Part shown: piece after piece, positions 8,398-17,641 of the stretch
Numbering within the stretch: position 1 is the stretch's first letter
How the letters are laid out: the number at the start of each line of letters is the position of its first letter
DNA from: Cytophagales bacterium UBA2561
GTDB taxonomy: Bacteria; Bacteroidota; Bacteroidia; Cytophagales; Thermoflexibacteraceae
Assembly: GCA_002340355.1 (NCBI GenBank)
Contig: DDLX01000046.1
Location: forward strand, 9,047 to 73,046
Direction of reading: 5' to 3'
DNA: 64,000 nucleotides
Program-made: the position numbers and the translations under genes
Notes under the pieces: generated by a model
Database searches by the model: none
Seen by the model: only the letters and a program-made list of their open reading frames with translations
Told to the model about the DNA's origin: nothing

Positions 8398-9747
8398 ATG
8401 CCTTTTGAATTAACACAAGATTTTTTTGATGAATTTCAAGAAGCCGTTTCCCTACGAGAAACTTCCCGTATTCTGTCTTTGACTGAAGGAATGTTTGCTC
8501 CTGATATCTCTACAATCTTGGATGAAATGAACGCCGAAGACTGTAAATATGTCATTGAAATATTGGATAAAGGGCTAAGTGCCAAAATTATTAGTGATTT
8601 GGACACCGATGTTCGTCAGGATTTTTTGCCCTTATTTTCTGCCTCACAAATTGCTTTGATTTTACAGGCTTCTAAATCCGATGATGCGGCGGACATCCTC
8701 AATGAGTTGAGCCTACGATTTCGAGAAGAGATTTTAGCAAAGCTAGATGAAGAAACTACCTCAAATATTGTCGAACTATTACGTTATGACGAAGATTGTG
8801 CGGGTGGATTAATGGCGAAGGAAATTGTCAAGACTAATATCGAATATACTGTTGTTCAATGTATTGAAGATATCCGAAAACAAGCTCAGAAAATAGGTAA
8901 GTTTTATTCGGTTTATGTCGTCGATGATGATGATATTTTGTTAGGGCGAGTCTCAGTCAAACAAATGTTATTGGCAGAAGATGAAACCAAGATTTCGGAT
9001 ATTTATTTTGATGAAGTCATTTCTGTACCTGTTTATATGGATGAGGAAGAGGTTGCCAGTATTATGCAAAAATATGATTTGGAAACCGTTCCTGTCATTA
9101 ATATGAAAGGAAAATTATTAGGACGAATTACGATTGATGACGCTTTGGATGTTATTACAGAACAAGCCGAAATCGATCAGCAAGTCATGTCGGGGCTTTC
9201 TGAAAATATTGAGGCAGATGACTCTGTTTGGAAGCTATCTTGGGCAAGATTGCCTTGGCTTTTGATCGGAATGATGGGAGGATTATTAGGGGCGCAGTTT
9301 ATCGGGCATTTCGAAGCTGACTTAGCCCTTGTTCCTGCAATGGCATTTTTTATTCCCTTAATTACGGCAACAGGTGGAAATGTCGGTATTCAATCCTCCA
9401 CCATTGTAGTTCAGGCACTTGCCGATAATTCGAGTCTAGGAAATCCTTGGATGCGATTATTTAAAACTTTTTCCGTAGCTATCATTAATGGAATAGCAAT
9501 TTCTGTAGTTGTATTTTTGTTTAATTTATTATTTGTAGAAACTTCGGCATTAGCATTAGTGGTTTCCATTGCCTTATTTAGTGTTGTGATGTTGGCGTCA
9601 TTAATGGGAACAATTACTCCACTTGCTCTGAATCGAATTGGCATCAATCCCGCACTAGCTTCAGGTCCTTTTATTACAACTGCTAATGACTTGTTAGGTC
9701 TGGCGGTTTATTTTTCCGTAGCTCGAGTACTATTAAATAGTTTATAG
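8398..9747 (+). CDS. mgtE: Magnesium transporter MgtE
   Basis: This is a Mg2+ channel/transporter of the MgtE/SLC41 family in the cytoplasmic membrane. The parts are in the family order: an N-terminal helical domain (about residues 20-125, with repeats such as AADILNELSLRFREEILAKL), a CBS pair (about 130-255, including GGLMAKEIVKTN, FYSVYVVDDDDILLGRVSV and PVINMKGKLLGRITIDDALDVI), a plug helix, and five hydrophobic segments (about 275-449) containing ATGGNVGIQSSTIVVQ and GPFITTANDLLGLAVYF. The cytoplasmic half normally closes the pore at high Mg2+. At 449 residues it is full length, and it stands alone. Confidence 0.95.
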   Translation: MPFELTQDFFDEFQEAVSLRETSRILSLTEGMFAPDISTILDEMNAEDCKYVIEILDKGLSAKIISDLDTDVRQDFLPLFSASQIALILQASKSDDAADILNELSLRFREEILAKLDEETTSNIVELLRYDEDCAGGLMAKEIVKTNIEYTVVQCIEDIRKQAQKIGKFYSVYVVDDDDILLGRVSVKQMLLAEDETKISDIYFDEVISVPVYMDEEEVASIMQKYDLETVPVINMKGKLLGRITIDDALDVITEQAEIDQQVMSGLSENIEADDSVWKLSWARLPWLLIGMMGGLLGAQFIGHFEADLALVPAMAFFIPLITATGGNVGIQSSTIVVQALADNSSLGNPWMRLFKTFSVAIINGIAISVVVFLFNLLFVETSALALVVSIALFSVVMLASLMGTITPLALNRIGINPALASGPFITTANDLLGLAVYFSVARVLLNSL

Positions 9748-9865
9748 CATTAGATTATTACGACTTCATTTATAAAATTAAACTCTTGAAGAGTTGTCCA
9801 AATAGGCTAAAATAAAATAAGTAGTTAATCTATAATTATTTGATTATTAATGATATAATGATTTG

Positions 9866-9901
9866 AAATCTCACTAAAAAGAGAGGATTTTAGTGAGATT
9901 T
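9866..9901. terminator. Bidirectional terminator between mgtE and the ClpP-like gene
   Basis: A perfect 14-bp inverted repeat, AAATCTCACTAAAA (9866-9879) and TTTTAGTGAGATTT (9888-9901), lies between convergent genes. Flanking T/A runs are short. Confidence 0.7.
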
Positions 9902-9915
9902 ACCGCCAAAATTTG

Positions 9916-10527
9916 CTATGGTTTTAAGATTTTATATTGTTCAATTTCAGCTTCTGTCATCCAATGTATGCTATCAGCAGAAGCTGCATTAATCGTGAAA
10001 AAATAAAAGTTCTTTGCATTTTCTTGTGTGAACCCGATTGCTACATAATAATCAACATAAGATTGATGATATTCATGTTCTTCTGGAAAATCAGTAGCTT
10101 CATTTTTTCCATCACTCCAAGAATGTACACCAATCCTTACGTTATTTCCAATGGTACGAGTCGTTCCAGCTAAGAAAAAATCTGTTCCTCCAGAAGCCAC
10201 CAAACCTTCATCTAAGATGTGTGTAGCTATATTTCGTTCATGTACTTTCCTTGAAACTTGCAAATTTGTTTCGTCGTCAAGTGAACCAGGAACTTCTTTG
10301 ATATTAATCTTGGTAATGTTAGGATAATCTTTTACCATACTTTCGAAGTGACGTAACGTTGAACTGTCTATATCACCATCCATCTGAACTGTCTTATCAT
10401 CAATAATCGTGAAAATACCATAATTATTTTTTGCGACTGAAGAATCCTTATCATCGTTATCACATGCTGAAAACCAGATGATGACATAAGTTAGAATGAT
10501 ACTTCTTAAAACTTTGTTTGTTTTCAT
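9916..10527 (-). CDS. Lipoprotein with ClpP/crotonase-like domain (COG3904-like)
   Basis: A lipoprotein signal (hydrophobic residues 9-20, lipobox FSAC) precedes a domain of about 150 residues laid out like periplasmic ClpP-like proteins: MDGDIDSSTLRHFESM, then a strand INIKEVPGSLDD where the family has a Gly-rich LxSxGG turn, then VASGGTDFFLAGTTR, then RIGVHSW. In the family the SAC serine is the presumed nucleophile and GVH follows it. Here the Ser is kept but the Cys residues and the GG turn are altered. Protease activity is not established for these proteins; the role is unknown. It stands alone. Confidence 0.6.
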   Translation of the reverse strand: MKTNKVLRSIILTYVIIWFSACDNDDKDSSVAKNNYGIFTIIDDKTVQMDGDIDSSTLRHFESMVKDYPNITKINIKEVPGSLDDETNLQVSRKVHERNIATHILDEGLVASGGTDFFLAGTTRTIGNNVRIGVHSWSDGKNEATDFPEEHEYHQSYVDYYVAIGFTQENAKNFYFFTINAASADSIHWMTEAEIEQYKILKP

Positions 10528-10556
10528 TGTTAAATGATTTAAAATTTAGAATAATA

Positions 10557-10615
10557 AAAAAGGCACATACTTCAGGTTAACTTTGAATCAGTTAAACCTG
10601 AAGTATGTGCCTTTT
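10557..10615 (-). terminator. Strong hairpin/terminator downstream of the CNB gene
   Basis: The arms AAAAGGCACATACTTCAGG (from 10557) and CCTGAAGTATGTGCCTTTT (to 10615) form a stem of more than 20 bp. Read on the minus strand it ends in six Ts, so it would terminate transcripts coming from the gene at 10808-12205 before the gene at 10527. Confidence 0.8.
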
Positions 10616-10807
10616 CTGCACAATGTTAGTAAACTAAAGCCCCCAATTTCTTCTTCAGGGATAAGGCTCAGTTTATTAATATATCGACAAAATGACGACT
10701 TTATTTTATTGTTCCATTATGTTTTTATTCATTTTAAGATTATGATGTTAATCTATATTGAATAAAATCAAAAAGTGACTTTGTCAAATAGTTAAAATAA
10801 TACGAAA

Positions 10808-12205
10808 TTAAATTAAAGTTAGTTTCTGATTAACTTCCAAAGCCATTGCTTCTTGTCGTAATTCGATTTTCAATCCTTTAATAAAATCAACTACTTCATC
10901 AAGGTATTTATTTAAATCTGAAGGAGTTACATAAGTATGTACAATAAAAACTTTCTCTCCAACTAGACCAATTTCTTGACTATTCCATACTCCACTGGCT
11001 TCCTTACTTGTTGCACCACCGAAACGTTCTGCCAAAAAATTCAAAGCTCGATTTACATATTCTTCCGTATCAATAGTTGTATCTACGTCAACCGTAGTAG
11101 GGATAAAAACCCCAACTTGATTCGTGCGGTCAAGTCTATCAACAAATGTCTCTACAGTTTCGGTAATATGAGGCGGAAGTGGAGTACCTTGATGAATTTG
11201 GGCAAGTGTAGGGAAATTTTCCTCAAATGGTAATTCAAAATCATGTGGAATATGGGAAGTATCCAAGGCTTGATTTTCAAAAGTACGGGCAATAATTGTA
11301 AAAATAGCGGTGTCTTTGGTATCAATATGTTTTTTCAGATGTTTCAGAGATTCTTCTACTTGTTCCGAAATTTCTTTATCAGGTGGTATCGGAATCAAGA
11401 TTTGATCAGCATAATCTAACATCATAATTAGATCTTCAGAAATTACATCTTCGGCACGGCGTTTTACAGTAATAATTATATTTTCATATTTATCCATCAA
11501 ATAATCTAAAAAGGGAGTAGCTCTAAAATTACCTGAAGCTCCCATAAAACGAGGCAAGTTAATTGCCATATCATAACCTGATGAATGATTATAAATTTTT
11601 GTTTTTTTATCTAAATCGAAATCTTGAATTAATTGCTGAGCATTGGGATATTCAGTATAAATCGTTGACTTTCTGGTTTTCTCTTGCATTAATCGAGTTA
11701 AGATAACTCCCATCGTTGTCGCACCGATCCCTTCGAACAAATCAAAGATTAAGACCACCTTAATATTATCACTTTTTCGACTTTGTCGCCGATTTGATTC
11801 CATAAGATAACGTCCAAGCATTCGAGCTAATTCGACCGCTACACTTGGAAATTCATGTAAAATCTTTAAAAATTCTTTTCGGCGAATGACCAAAACGTCC
11901 ACATCACTAACTGCTTCAACATTTGCGGAACGAGGTCGATTTTCTAAAATTCCTACTTCTCCAAAAGTTTGCCCAGGCATCAAATACGCCAAAACCTGAG
12001 CATTATCTGCTGATAATACTCTCTTAACTGATACGATTCCATTGGTAATAATGTACAAACTATCGCTTGGATTGCCTTGCCAAACGATGGTTTCTTCAGG
12101 AAAAAATTGGCGAATTTTGGCTGTACTTGCAATGAAGTTCAAGGCATCATCCGATAAATTTTTGAATAAGTCAGATTGTTTGAGTGCATTTGTAATTTTA
12201 AACAT
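10808..12205 (-). CDS. Cyclic-nucleotide-binding protein fused to a CpaE/MinD-like domain
   Basis: Residues about 8-130 form a cyclic-nucleotide-binding domain with a phosphate-binding cassette FGEVGILENRPRSANVEA. A second domain starts with a P-loop-like turn FEGIGATTMGVIL (about residues 160-172) and continues with the deviant-Walker ATPase pattern seen in CpaE/TadZ proteins, including YENIIITVKRR and a later DQILIPIPPD. The P-loop lacks the usual Lys, as in several CpaE/TadZ proteins, so ATP use is doubtful. The C-terminal ~100 residues are not recognised. It has no signal peptide and is probably a cytoplasmic regulator. The partner and second messenger are unknown. Confidence 0.65.
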   Translation of the reverse strand: MFKITNALKQSDLFKNLSDDALNFIASTAKIRQFFPEETIVWQGNPSDSLYIITNGIVSVKRVLSADNAQVLAYLMPGQTFGEVGILENRPRSANVEAVSDVDVLVIRRKEFLKILHEFPSVAVELARMLGRYLMESNRRQSRKSDNIKVVLIFDLFEGIGATTMGVILTRLMQEKTRKSTIYTEYPNAQQLIQDFDLDKKTKIYNHSSGYDMAINLPRFMGASGNFRATPFLDYLMDKYENIIITVKRRAEDVISEDLIMMLDYADQILIPIPPDKEISEQVEESLKHLKKHIDTKDTAIFTIIARTFENQALDTSHIPHDFELPFEENFPTLAQIHQGTPLPPHITETVETFVDRLDRTNQVGVFIPTTVDVDTTIDTEEYVNRALNFLAERFGGATSKEASGVWNSQEIGLVGEKVFIVHTYVTPSDLNKYLDEVVDFIKGLKIELRQEAMALEVNQKLTLI

Positions 12206-12461
12206 ACGGTTTTTGGCGATTTAATTTTTAAGGAATTTCGGGAATATGGAGATAATCATAATCTCAGACTAAAGTGTGTGATACTCTGATAAAATTTAAA
12301 CTTAGACTAAGCTCTACTCCACCTCTACAAACTTCTAAAAATCGGTTTAGAAAACCAAACTGATTCTAGCTTAGGGCTGAATTCCTAAACAAATTGTAGG
12401 AATTATGGATTGAATTTTTAGATAAATGTATCTTTATAAATTTTTCTCAAAAAATCGTAAA

Positions 12462-12806
12462 ATGAAAAAACAACATCTTGATATTACTGAACCTGCCGCC
12501 AAATTAGTTCAGGAACTAAAAACAAAACACGGAGAACTTATTTTTCATCAAAGTGGGGGCTGTTGTGATGGTTCTTCTCCAATGATTTTCCCAAAGGAAG
12601 ATATGTTTTTGAATGAAACCGATATCTTATTAGGAACGGTGGAAGGAGTTAATTTTTATATGAATCAAGACCAATATGAATATTGGAAACATACTCATCT
12701 GACTGTGGATATTACCAAAGGGCGAGGAAGTAGCTTTTCATTGGAAATTCCGACTGGATTTCGATTTATTATTCGATCTCGTTTATTGACAGAAGAAGAA
12801 ATTTAA
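12462..12806 (+). CDS. DUF779 family protein
   Basis: The small cytoplasmic protein (114 residues) carries the DUF779 signature FHQSGGCCDGSSPM, with adjacent cysteines that could bind metal or act in redox chemistry, and a C-terminal block ending TGFRFIIRSRLLTEEE. In other bacteria members often sit next to aldehyde dehydrogenase genes, but no such gene is here and the function is unknown. I chose the ATG at 12462 (MKKQHLDITEPAAKL) over an upstream ATG at 12426 because family proteins begin at this point. Confidence 0.85.
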   Translation: MKKQHLDITEPAAKLVQELKTKHGELIFHQSGGCCDGSSPMIFPKEDMFLNETDILLGTVEGVNFYMNQDQYEYWKHTHLTVDITKGRGSSFSLEIPTGFRFIIRSRLLTEEEI

Positions 12807-12830
12807 AAATCAATTCTTTTACCCCAAAAA

Positions 12831-13042
12831 GATATCCTACTCTACCCTACTAAAATTTCATTGATTTACAAATTACTGATTATCATTTAGATAAAATCAA
12901 ATTTAATTTTTCCGTAGCGGTGGGTTTACAAACCCGTCGCTACGGAAAAATGGCGTTTTAGCTTAATAAACAAAGATTTTTAACTAATTTTAATACTAAA
13001 TATATTTTATAAATCATTTTTAGTAGGGTAGAGTACTGATAT
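12831..13042. mobile_element. MITE-like element with terminal inverted repeats
   Basis: The inverted repeats TACTCTACCCTACTAAAA (12838-12855) and its complement TTTTAGTAGGGTAGAGTA (13017-13034) bound a non-coding segment of about 200 bases. Both ends are flanked by GATATC (12831-12836 and 13037-13042), a possible 6-base target duplication, although GATATC is itself palindromic. A large GC-rich palindrome (12907-12950) lies inside. There is no coding capacity. The rest of 12807-13390 carries only the hairpin at 13082. Confidence 0.45.
12907..12950. repeat. GC-rich 44-base palindrome (REP-like)
   Basis: TTTTTCCGTAGCG (12907-12919) pairs with CGCTACGGAAAAA (12938-12950), and GGGTTT with AAACCC forms the inner stem. 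This is almost a perfect hairpin with two mismatched positions. GTAGCG...GGGTTT palindromes of this kind are typical dispersed intergenic repeats. Only one copy is in the window. Confidence 0.7.
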
Positions 13043-13081
13043 CCAATCTCACATACTTCACTAAAGAATAGTTTAGAATTT

Positions 13082-13127
13082 TTAGAGGTTGCTTTCATTA
13101 AAATTTAAACAACCTCTAACGTAAATT
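13082..13127 (+). terminator. Hairpin with T-rich tail
   Basis: TTAGAGGTTG (13082-13091) and CAACCTCTAA (13110-13119) form a 10-bp stem, followed by a T-run. The stem matches the inner stem at 3581-3614. It may be a distant terminator for the DUF779 gene or another REP-like hairpin. Confidence 0.4.
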
Positions 13128-13390
13128 TTTTCTTCGTTATATGTACCTAAATCAATGTTAAAACCTATCAGACTTATTTTAAAAATAAAATTGTTATAGC
13201 TTGACTATCAATTTTTTAATTCAAAAAAGATTAAAATAGGAAGAAAGAAAGCTAAAAGTGATAAGCATTATTCTAAAGAAGTTATCTTTATTAAAAGAAC
13301 TTATCTGTAATTTTGTTTTAATTTTCTTTAGTAGATTTACTCAAAGTTCATATCTTAAAAATATAGGAAAAAACTACTCAAAAATTGCTT

Positions 13391-14251
13391 ATGAATCGTT
13401 TTGGATTATGGAGAAATATCTGGGTTATAGTGATTAGTTTCGCCAGTTGTGATTTCGAAATGGACAATGATGAAACAAACCCACCTATTGCAAGAGTACA
13501 TGATAGTTATTTATATTATTCTGATTTAGAGGGTATTGCATCCTCGTCGGGTTTAGCGGGAGATAGTACTGATATTGCTGAAGGTTATGTAAATACATGG
13601 ATTAAACGACAGCTACTTTTTCAGAAGGCTGAAGAAGAAGTCCGAACGAATCTGAACGAGGTCGAAGAGCGAACAGAAAATTATAAATATGAATTAATTC
13701 TATATGCATTTCAGAAACAATATATTGAAGATAATTTAGATACCATTGTACGACAAGATGAAATTGAAAAATATTATGAACAACATATTGAAAGTTTTCT
13801 TTTGAGGCAAAACATTGTACGCGGAAAATTTGTAAAAATTTTATTTAAAGATGCTAAGAAAGAGGATGTTATGAAATGGATAGCTTCCAAAAATGCTGAA
13901 GATGAGCAAAAACTCAAAGCGCACTGCATTATGCAAGCTGATCAGTATGTTTTGGATACAAAGAAATGGATTGATGCTGATCATATTTCTCATAGTACGC
14001 CTTTTGCTGATTTTGCAAGTGCCTCTAAACTACGTTCTAAACGACTAATAATCAAGCAGGATGCTAGTTATATTTATATTTTACGGATAGATGATTATAA
14101 ACTGAAAGGAACGGTTGCCCCTGTGGATTATGTCAAAAAAATGATTACAGACATTATCATTAGTAAACGCAAAGTGGAATTAAAGCAAATGCTTGAAGAA
14201 CGAATTTTTTTAGAAGCTAATCAAAATAAAGATTATGAGATTTTTCGATAG
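13391..14251 (+). CDS. SurA-like periplasmic lipoprotein (PpiC/SurA N-terminal type)
   Basis: The N-terminus (MNRFGLWRNIWVIVISFASC) gives a lipoprotein with Cys at residue 20. After an acidic linker come IARVHDSYLYYSDLEGI and the helix VNTWIKRQLLFQKAEEEV, the arrangement of SurA/PpiC N-terminal chaperone domains. A later part (VRGKFVKILFKDAKK...APVDYVKKMITDIIISKRKVELKQMLEERIF) resembles a degenerate parvulin plus C-terminal helix, but no clear active-site signature is visible. It probably assists folding of exported or outer-membrane proteins. Its 3' end overlaps the start of the next gene by 17 bases, so the two are probably translationally coupled. I use the ATG at 13391, six bases after an in-frame TTG. 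Confidence 0.6.
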   Translation: MNRFGLWRNIWVIVISFASCDFEMDNDETNPPIARVHDSYLYYSDLEGIASSSGLAGDSTDIAEGYVNTWIKRQLLFQKAEEEVRTNLNEVEERTENYKYELILYAFQKQYIEDNLDTIVRQDEIEKYYEQHIESFLLRQNIVRGKFVKILFKDAKKEDVMKWIASKNAEDEQKLKAHCIMQADQYVLDTKKWIDADHISHSTPFADFASASKLRSKRLIIKQDASYIYILRIDDYKLKGTVAPVDYVKKMITDIIISKRKVELKQMLEERIFLEANQNKDYEIFR

Positions 14252-16475
14252 TTTTTTTCGATATTTTATAGTTAGTTTTTTAGGATTTTTTTGTGTAATA
14301 TATCAAGCTAATTCGCAAAATATCCAATTTCGATTTAAACAAACACCTACGGTCTTAGTAGATGAAAAGCCTTTAGCAAATGCTTGGTATGGTGGGTTTA
14401 ATTCGCCCCAAATTTCGACCATTGATGTCAATTTTGATGGACTCTCTGACCTTTTTATCTTTGACCGTTCAACATATAAAACTACTATTTTCATTCAACA
14501 GAATAATAATTGGAAATATGCACCTGAATATGAGTTTTTTTTCCCTAAGATGGAACATTGGGCGTTACTTCGAGACTATGATAATGATGGCAAAAAAGAC
14601 CTTTTTACAGGTACTACCTTTGGAATTTCCGTATATAAAAATATTTCAGAAAATGGTATTTTGAAATGGAAATCAATGGCTAATCCTTTGAAATCACTGA
14701 GTTTATCAACATTACTTCTAAACTTGAAAATTGATGTGACGGATATTCCTGCTATTCTGGATATTGATCAAGATGGTGATATGGATATTTTGAATTTTGC
14801 TCCCTTTACAGGTGAAAGTGTTGAGTTTCACAAAAATTTTAGCATGGAAAGATATGGTATTTCAGATAGTTTAGTTTTCGAAAAAGTACAATCTCGTTAT
14901 GGTAATTTTTCTGAATGCTCAAAATGTAATGAGCTTACATTTAATGAAAATCGATGTAATGGGGGGCGAATTGAACATGCTGGCTCTAGCTTGTTGATTT
15001 TTGATACTAATGGTGATAAAAATTTAGATTTTGTAATTGGTGATGTAAGTTGTACAAATTTAATAAATTTAGTTACCTCAGGCAATAAAGAAAGTGATTC
15101 AATTACTCGTTTTATGACAGAATTTCCATCTCAAAAACCTGTCGATTTTTATGTTTTTCCTGCGGCTTTTTATGAGGATGTTACATTTGATGGTGTTCCT
15201 GATTTACTAGTTGCTCCGAATTTGTATGCTAATGAAAATAATGCGGTGGACTTCAAAAAATCATTATGGCTTTATCAGAATAATCTAAAAAATAATGTTC
15301 CTAATTTTGAATTTATTCAGACTGATTTTCTGCAAAATGAGGGTTTAGATTTTGGAGAGATGGTACAGCCTATTTTTGTTGATGCGGACGGTGATAATGA
15401 TATGGATTTATTTGTAAGTAATGCGGGTGAATTAGATGAGAATAGGGATTATTTAGCAAAGATGTATTTTCTTGAAAATATAGGAACTTCTGATAATCCG
15501 ACTTTTAAACTTCAAAACTCGGATTATTTGAGTTTTTCGAGTCAGAAACTAAATTTCCTAAAAGTTGCATTTGCTGATTTGGATAATAACCAAAAACCAG
15601 AGCTGGTTTATACAGGATTTGATACTGAAAATCGGACGACTATCTTTAAAATCCTAGAAAATTTTTTACCGCATAGTATGGAAAAATTAACTGATTTTAA
15701 TCTTGAAAAAATACAAAATGAAAGCAAAGATATTGAGGTTTCTATTAGAGCAGGAGATCAACCTATTTTCTGGGATATAGATAATGATGGTGATAGTGAT
15801 TTATTTATTGGAAAGTATGAAGGTAACTTAGAGTACTATGAAAATACTTATGAAACTACTCAAAATATTACATTTGAATTACGTACTGAAGCAGCAGGTG
15901 GAATTACCGATAATTTTCGAAAACAAAGTTTAGCTCCTGTATTGGCAGACTTCGAACAGGATGGAAAGGCTGAATTGGTTACTTTGGATAGAAGTGGGAA
16001 TCTGCAAGTCTATTCAGATTTTACGGCTCAAGTTTTTAATGAAATTGATCCCAAAAACAATCTGATTTACAATAAAATAGATCGAAATTTAAAGTCGATT
16101 TATGTAGGACGGAATGCGTCGCTTGCAGTGTATGAGAATCAAGATTTGGTTATCGGAACAGGTGGGGGAGGATTACTATATTTAGAAAAAATGACAGAAG
16201 AAGAAATTACAAGTATTGACCAAATAAATCAAAAAGGTACATCTTTTAAAATTTTTCCAAATCCTGTTTCTGAAAATTTAATAGTAAAATTACCTAATTA
16301 TAAAAAAGCGCAGTTGCAGATTTTGGATATTTTTGGAAAGGTAGTTTTAACTCAAAAAACAATACCTGAACAAACACAAATTTCAGTAGCTCATTTACCA
16401 AATGGAGTTTATTTTTTGAAATTAATGACTGAGAAATCCATAATTTGGACTCAAAAAATGATCATTTCCCATTAA
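14235..16475 (+). CDS. Secreted FG-GAP/VCBS-repeat protein with T9SS sorting domain
   Basis: After a signal peptide (cleavage near QANSQ) the protein has many FG-GAP/VCBS-type calcium-loop repeats with the pattern DxDxDGxxD: DVNFDGLSDLFIFD, RDYDNDGKKDLF, LDIDQDGDMDIL, DTNGDKNLDF, VDADGDNDMDLFVSN and WDIDNDGDSDLFIG. These build a beta-propeller. The last ~75 residues (FKIFPNPVSENLIVKL...GVYFLKLMTEKSIIWTQKMIIS) are a type A C-terminal sorting domain, so the product should leave the cell through the type IX system. It is 746 residues long and complete, and coupled to the SurA-like gene upstream. Confidence 0.9.
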   Translation: MRFFDSFFRYFIVSFLGFFCVIYQANSQNIQFRFKQTPTVLVDEKPLANAWYGGFNSPQISTIDVNFDGLSDLFIFDRSTYKTTIFIQQNNNWKYAPEYEFFFPKMEHWALLRDYDNDGKKDLFTGTTFGISVYKNISENGILKWKSMANPLKSLSLSTLLLNLKIDVTDIPAILDIDQDGDMDILNFAPFTGESVEFHKNFSMERYGISDSLVFEKVQSRYGNFSECSKCNELTFNENRCNGGRIEHAGSSLLIFDTNGDKNLDFVIGDVSCTNLINLVTSGNKESDSITRFMTEFPSQKPVDFYVFPAAFYEDVTFDGVPDLLVAPNLYANENNAVDFKKSLWLYQNNLKNNVPNFEFIQTDFLQNEGLDFGEMVQPIFVDADGDNDMDLFVSNAGELDENRDYLAKMYFLENIGTSDNPTFKLQNSDYLSFSSQKLNFLKVAFADLDNNQKPELVYTGFDTENRTTIFKILENFLPHSMEKLTDFNLEKIQNESKDIEVSIRAGDQPIFWDIDNDGDSDLFIGKYEGNLEYYENTYETTQNITFELRTEAAGGITDNFRKQSLAPVLADFEQDGKAELVTLDRSGNLQVYSDFTAQVFNEIDPKNNLIYNKIDRNLKSIYVGRNASLAVYENQDLVIGTGGGGLLYLEKMTEEEITSIDQINQKGTSFKIFPNPVSENLIVKLPNYKKAQLQILDIFGKVVLTQKTIPEQTQISVAHLPNGVYFLKLMTEKSIIWTQKMIISH

Positions 16476-16552
16476 AATTAGTTAAAAAAAATAGACTTAC
16501 TAAGATTTTGAATTTAGTAAATCTATTCATTTTCAGAGAGATAAGAGGTAAC

Positions 16553-17566
16553 TTAAGGCGTGCAATTTCCACCTGTCAAAATAATTTTCTTATCTAGCTT
16601 TTCTACTTTGACTTCGAACATAAAGCCAATTGTTTCTAAAACTTCATCAACGGATTTTTCACTGAATTTAGCGGTCAATCGACAATTTTTCAGACTTTCT
16701 GAAACTGTGATTTCAAGGTCATAAAAATCATTTAATTGTTGAGCCACCTGATTCATAGGAGCATCCTCAAAACGTAAGAGTTTGGTTCTCCAAGCATTTG
16801 TATTTAGACTTTGATTTTTTGTCTCTATAACTTCTACTGATTTTGCTGAAAAAACACCTTTTTCGCCTTTGGTTAGAATTACTTTTTTTCTTTTTTGAGT
16901 TGAAGGATAAAAAGCAACTTTCCCTTTTTCTACGGTTACCGTAACGGTATCTTTCTTGTGGGTACTAACATTAAATTTTGTGCCTAAAACTCGAATTTCT
17001 GTCTTTCCTGCCTGAATAATAAAAGGTTGGTTATCAATATGTTCAATTTCAAAAAAAGCTTCTCCTTCTAAAGTCACCTTTCGAATATTTTCCTCAAATT
17101 TCTGAGGATAATTTAAGGTTGAATTTTTATTTAGTGTAATTTTTGAGCCATCAATTAAGGTCAAATTTTTAATTGAATCTCCTGAAGATTCAGCTAAAGA
17201 AACACTCTCTTCACCCTTAAAATATTGATTATAAACTAAATAAGTCAAACCCATTCCTAAACAAAGGACAGCCGCCACTCGACTCCATGTTCGCCAACGA
17301 GTTCGCTTTTTACGAATAACTTTGACGCTTTTAGCAGTTATCTTGGCAGACTTTTCAGCATTTGATATTCCAATTTGTGCTTGTATGTTCTGCCATGCTT
17401 TGTCCGTATCGACCTGATTTACCGTTGATTCAGGAGCATTATCCCAAATAGCTTGGAGTTGTTCAGCTTGTTTTCGGATTTCAGCATCAGTATGCAGTAA
17501 GGCTTCGATTTCCTTTTTTTCGGCATCGGTGGCTTCTCCCGCAATGTATTTGATGAGTTTATCCAT
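16553..17566 (-). CDS. FecR-family anti-sigma factor
   Basis: This is a bitopic inner-membrane regulator that controls the ECF sigma factor encoded just upstream. The cytoplasmic part has the IAGEATDAEKKEIEALL motif; a single membrane helix lies near residues 105-125 (VAAVLCLGMGLTYLVY). A FecR domain follows (LIDGSKITLNKNSTLNYP, VTLEGEAFFEIEH, PFIIQAGKTEIRVLGTKFNVS), with a C-terminal DUF4974-like secretin/TonB-short domain (MNQVAQQLNDFYDLEITV...VDEVLETIGFMFEVKVE). I take MDKLIKYIAGE at 17566 as start; an in-frame Met lies at 17605. No TonB-dependent receptor follows, which is unusual for this pair. Confidence 0.9.
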   Translation of the reverse strand: MDKLIKYIAGEATDAEKKEIEALLHTDAEIRKQAEQLQAIWDNAPESTVNQVDTDKAWQNIQAQIGISNAEKSAKITAKSVKVIRKKRTRWRTWSRVAAVLCLGMGLTYLVYNQYFKGEESVSLAESSGDSIKNLTLIDGSKITLNKNSTLNYPQKFEENIRKVTLEGEAFFEIEHIDNQPFIIQAGKTEIRVLGTKFNVSTHKKDTVTVTVEKGKVAFYPSTQKRKKVILTKGEKGVFSAKSVEVIETKNQSLNTNAWRTKLLRFEDAPMNQVAQQLNDFYDLEITVSESLKNCRLTAKFSEKSVDEVLETIGFMFEVKVEKLDKKIILTGGNCTP

Positions 17567-17641
17567 GTTTTTTGTTGGCTTGGCTTCTTGAGTAAGATGC
17601 TTCAAATACTATTTACCCTTATGACTTGGGTGGAGTAAGTG

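Noticed and set aside
10583..10765. A 60-codon plus-strand frame downstream of the strong hairpin
   Set aside because: It starts inside the hairpin arm and shows no protein-like pattern.
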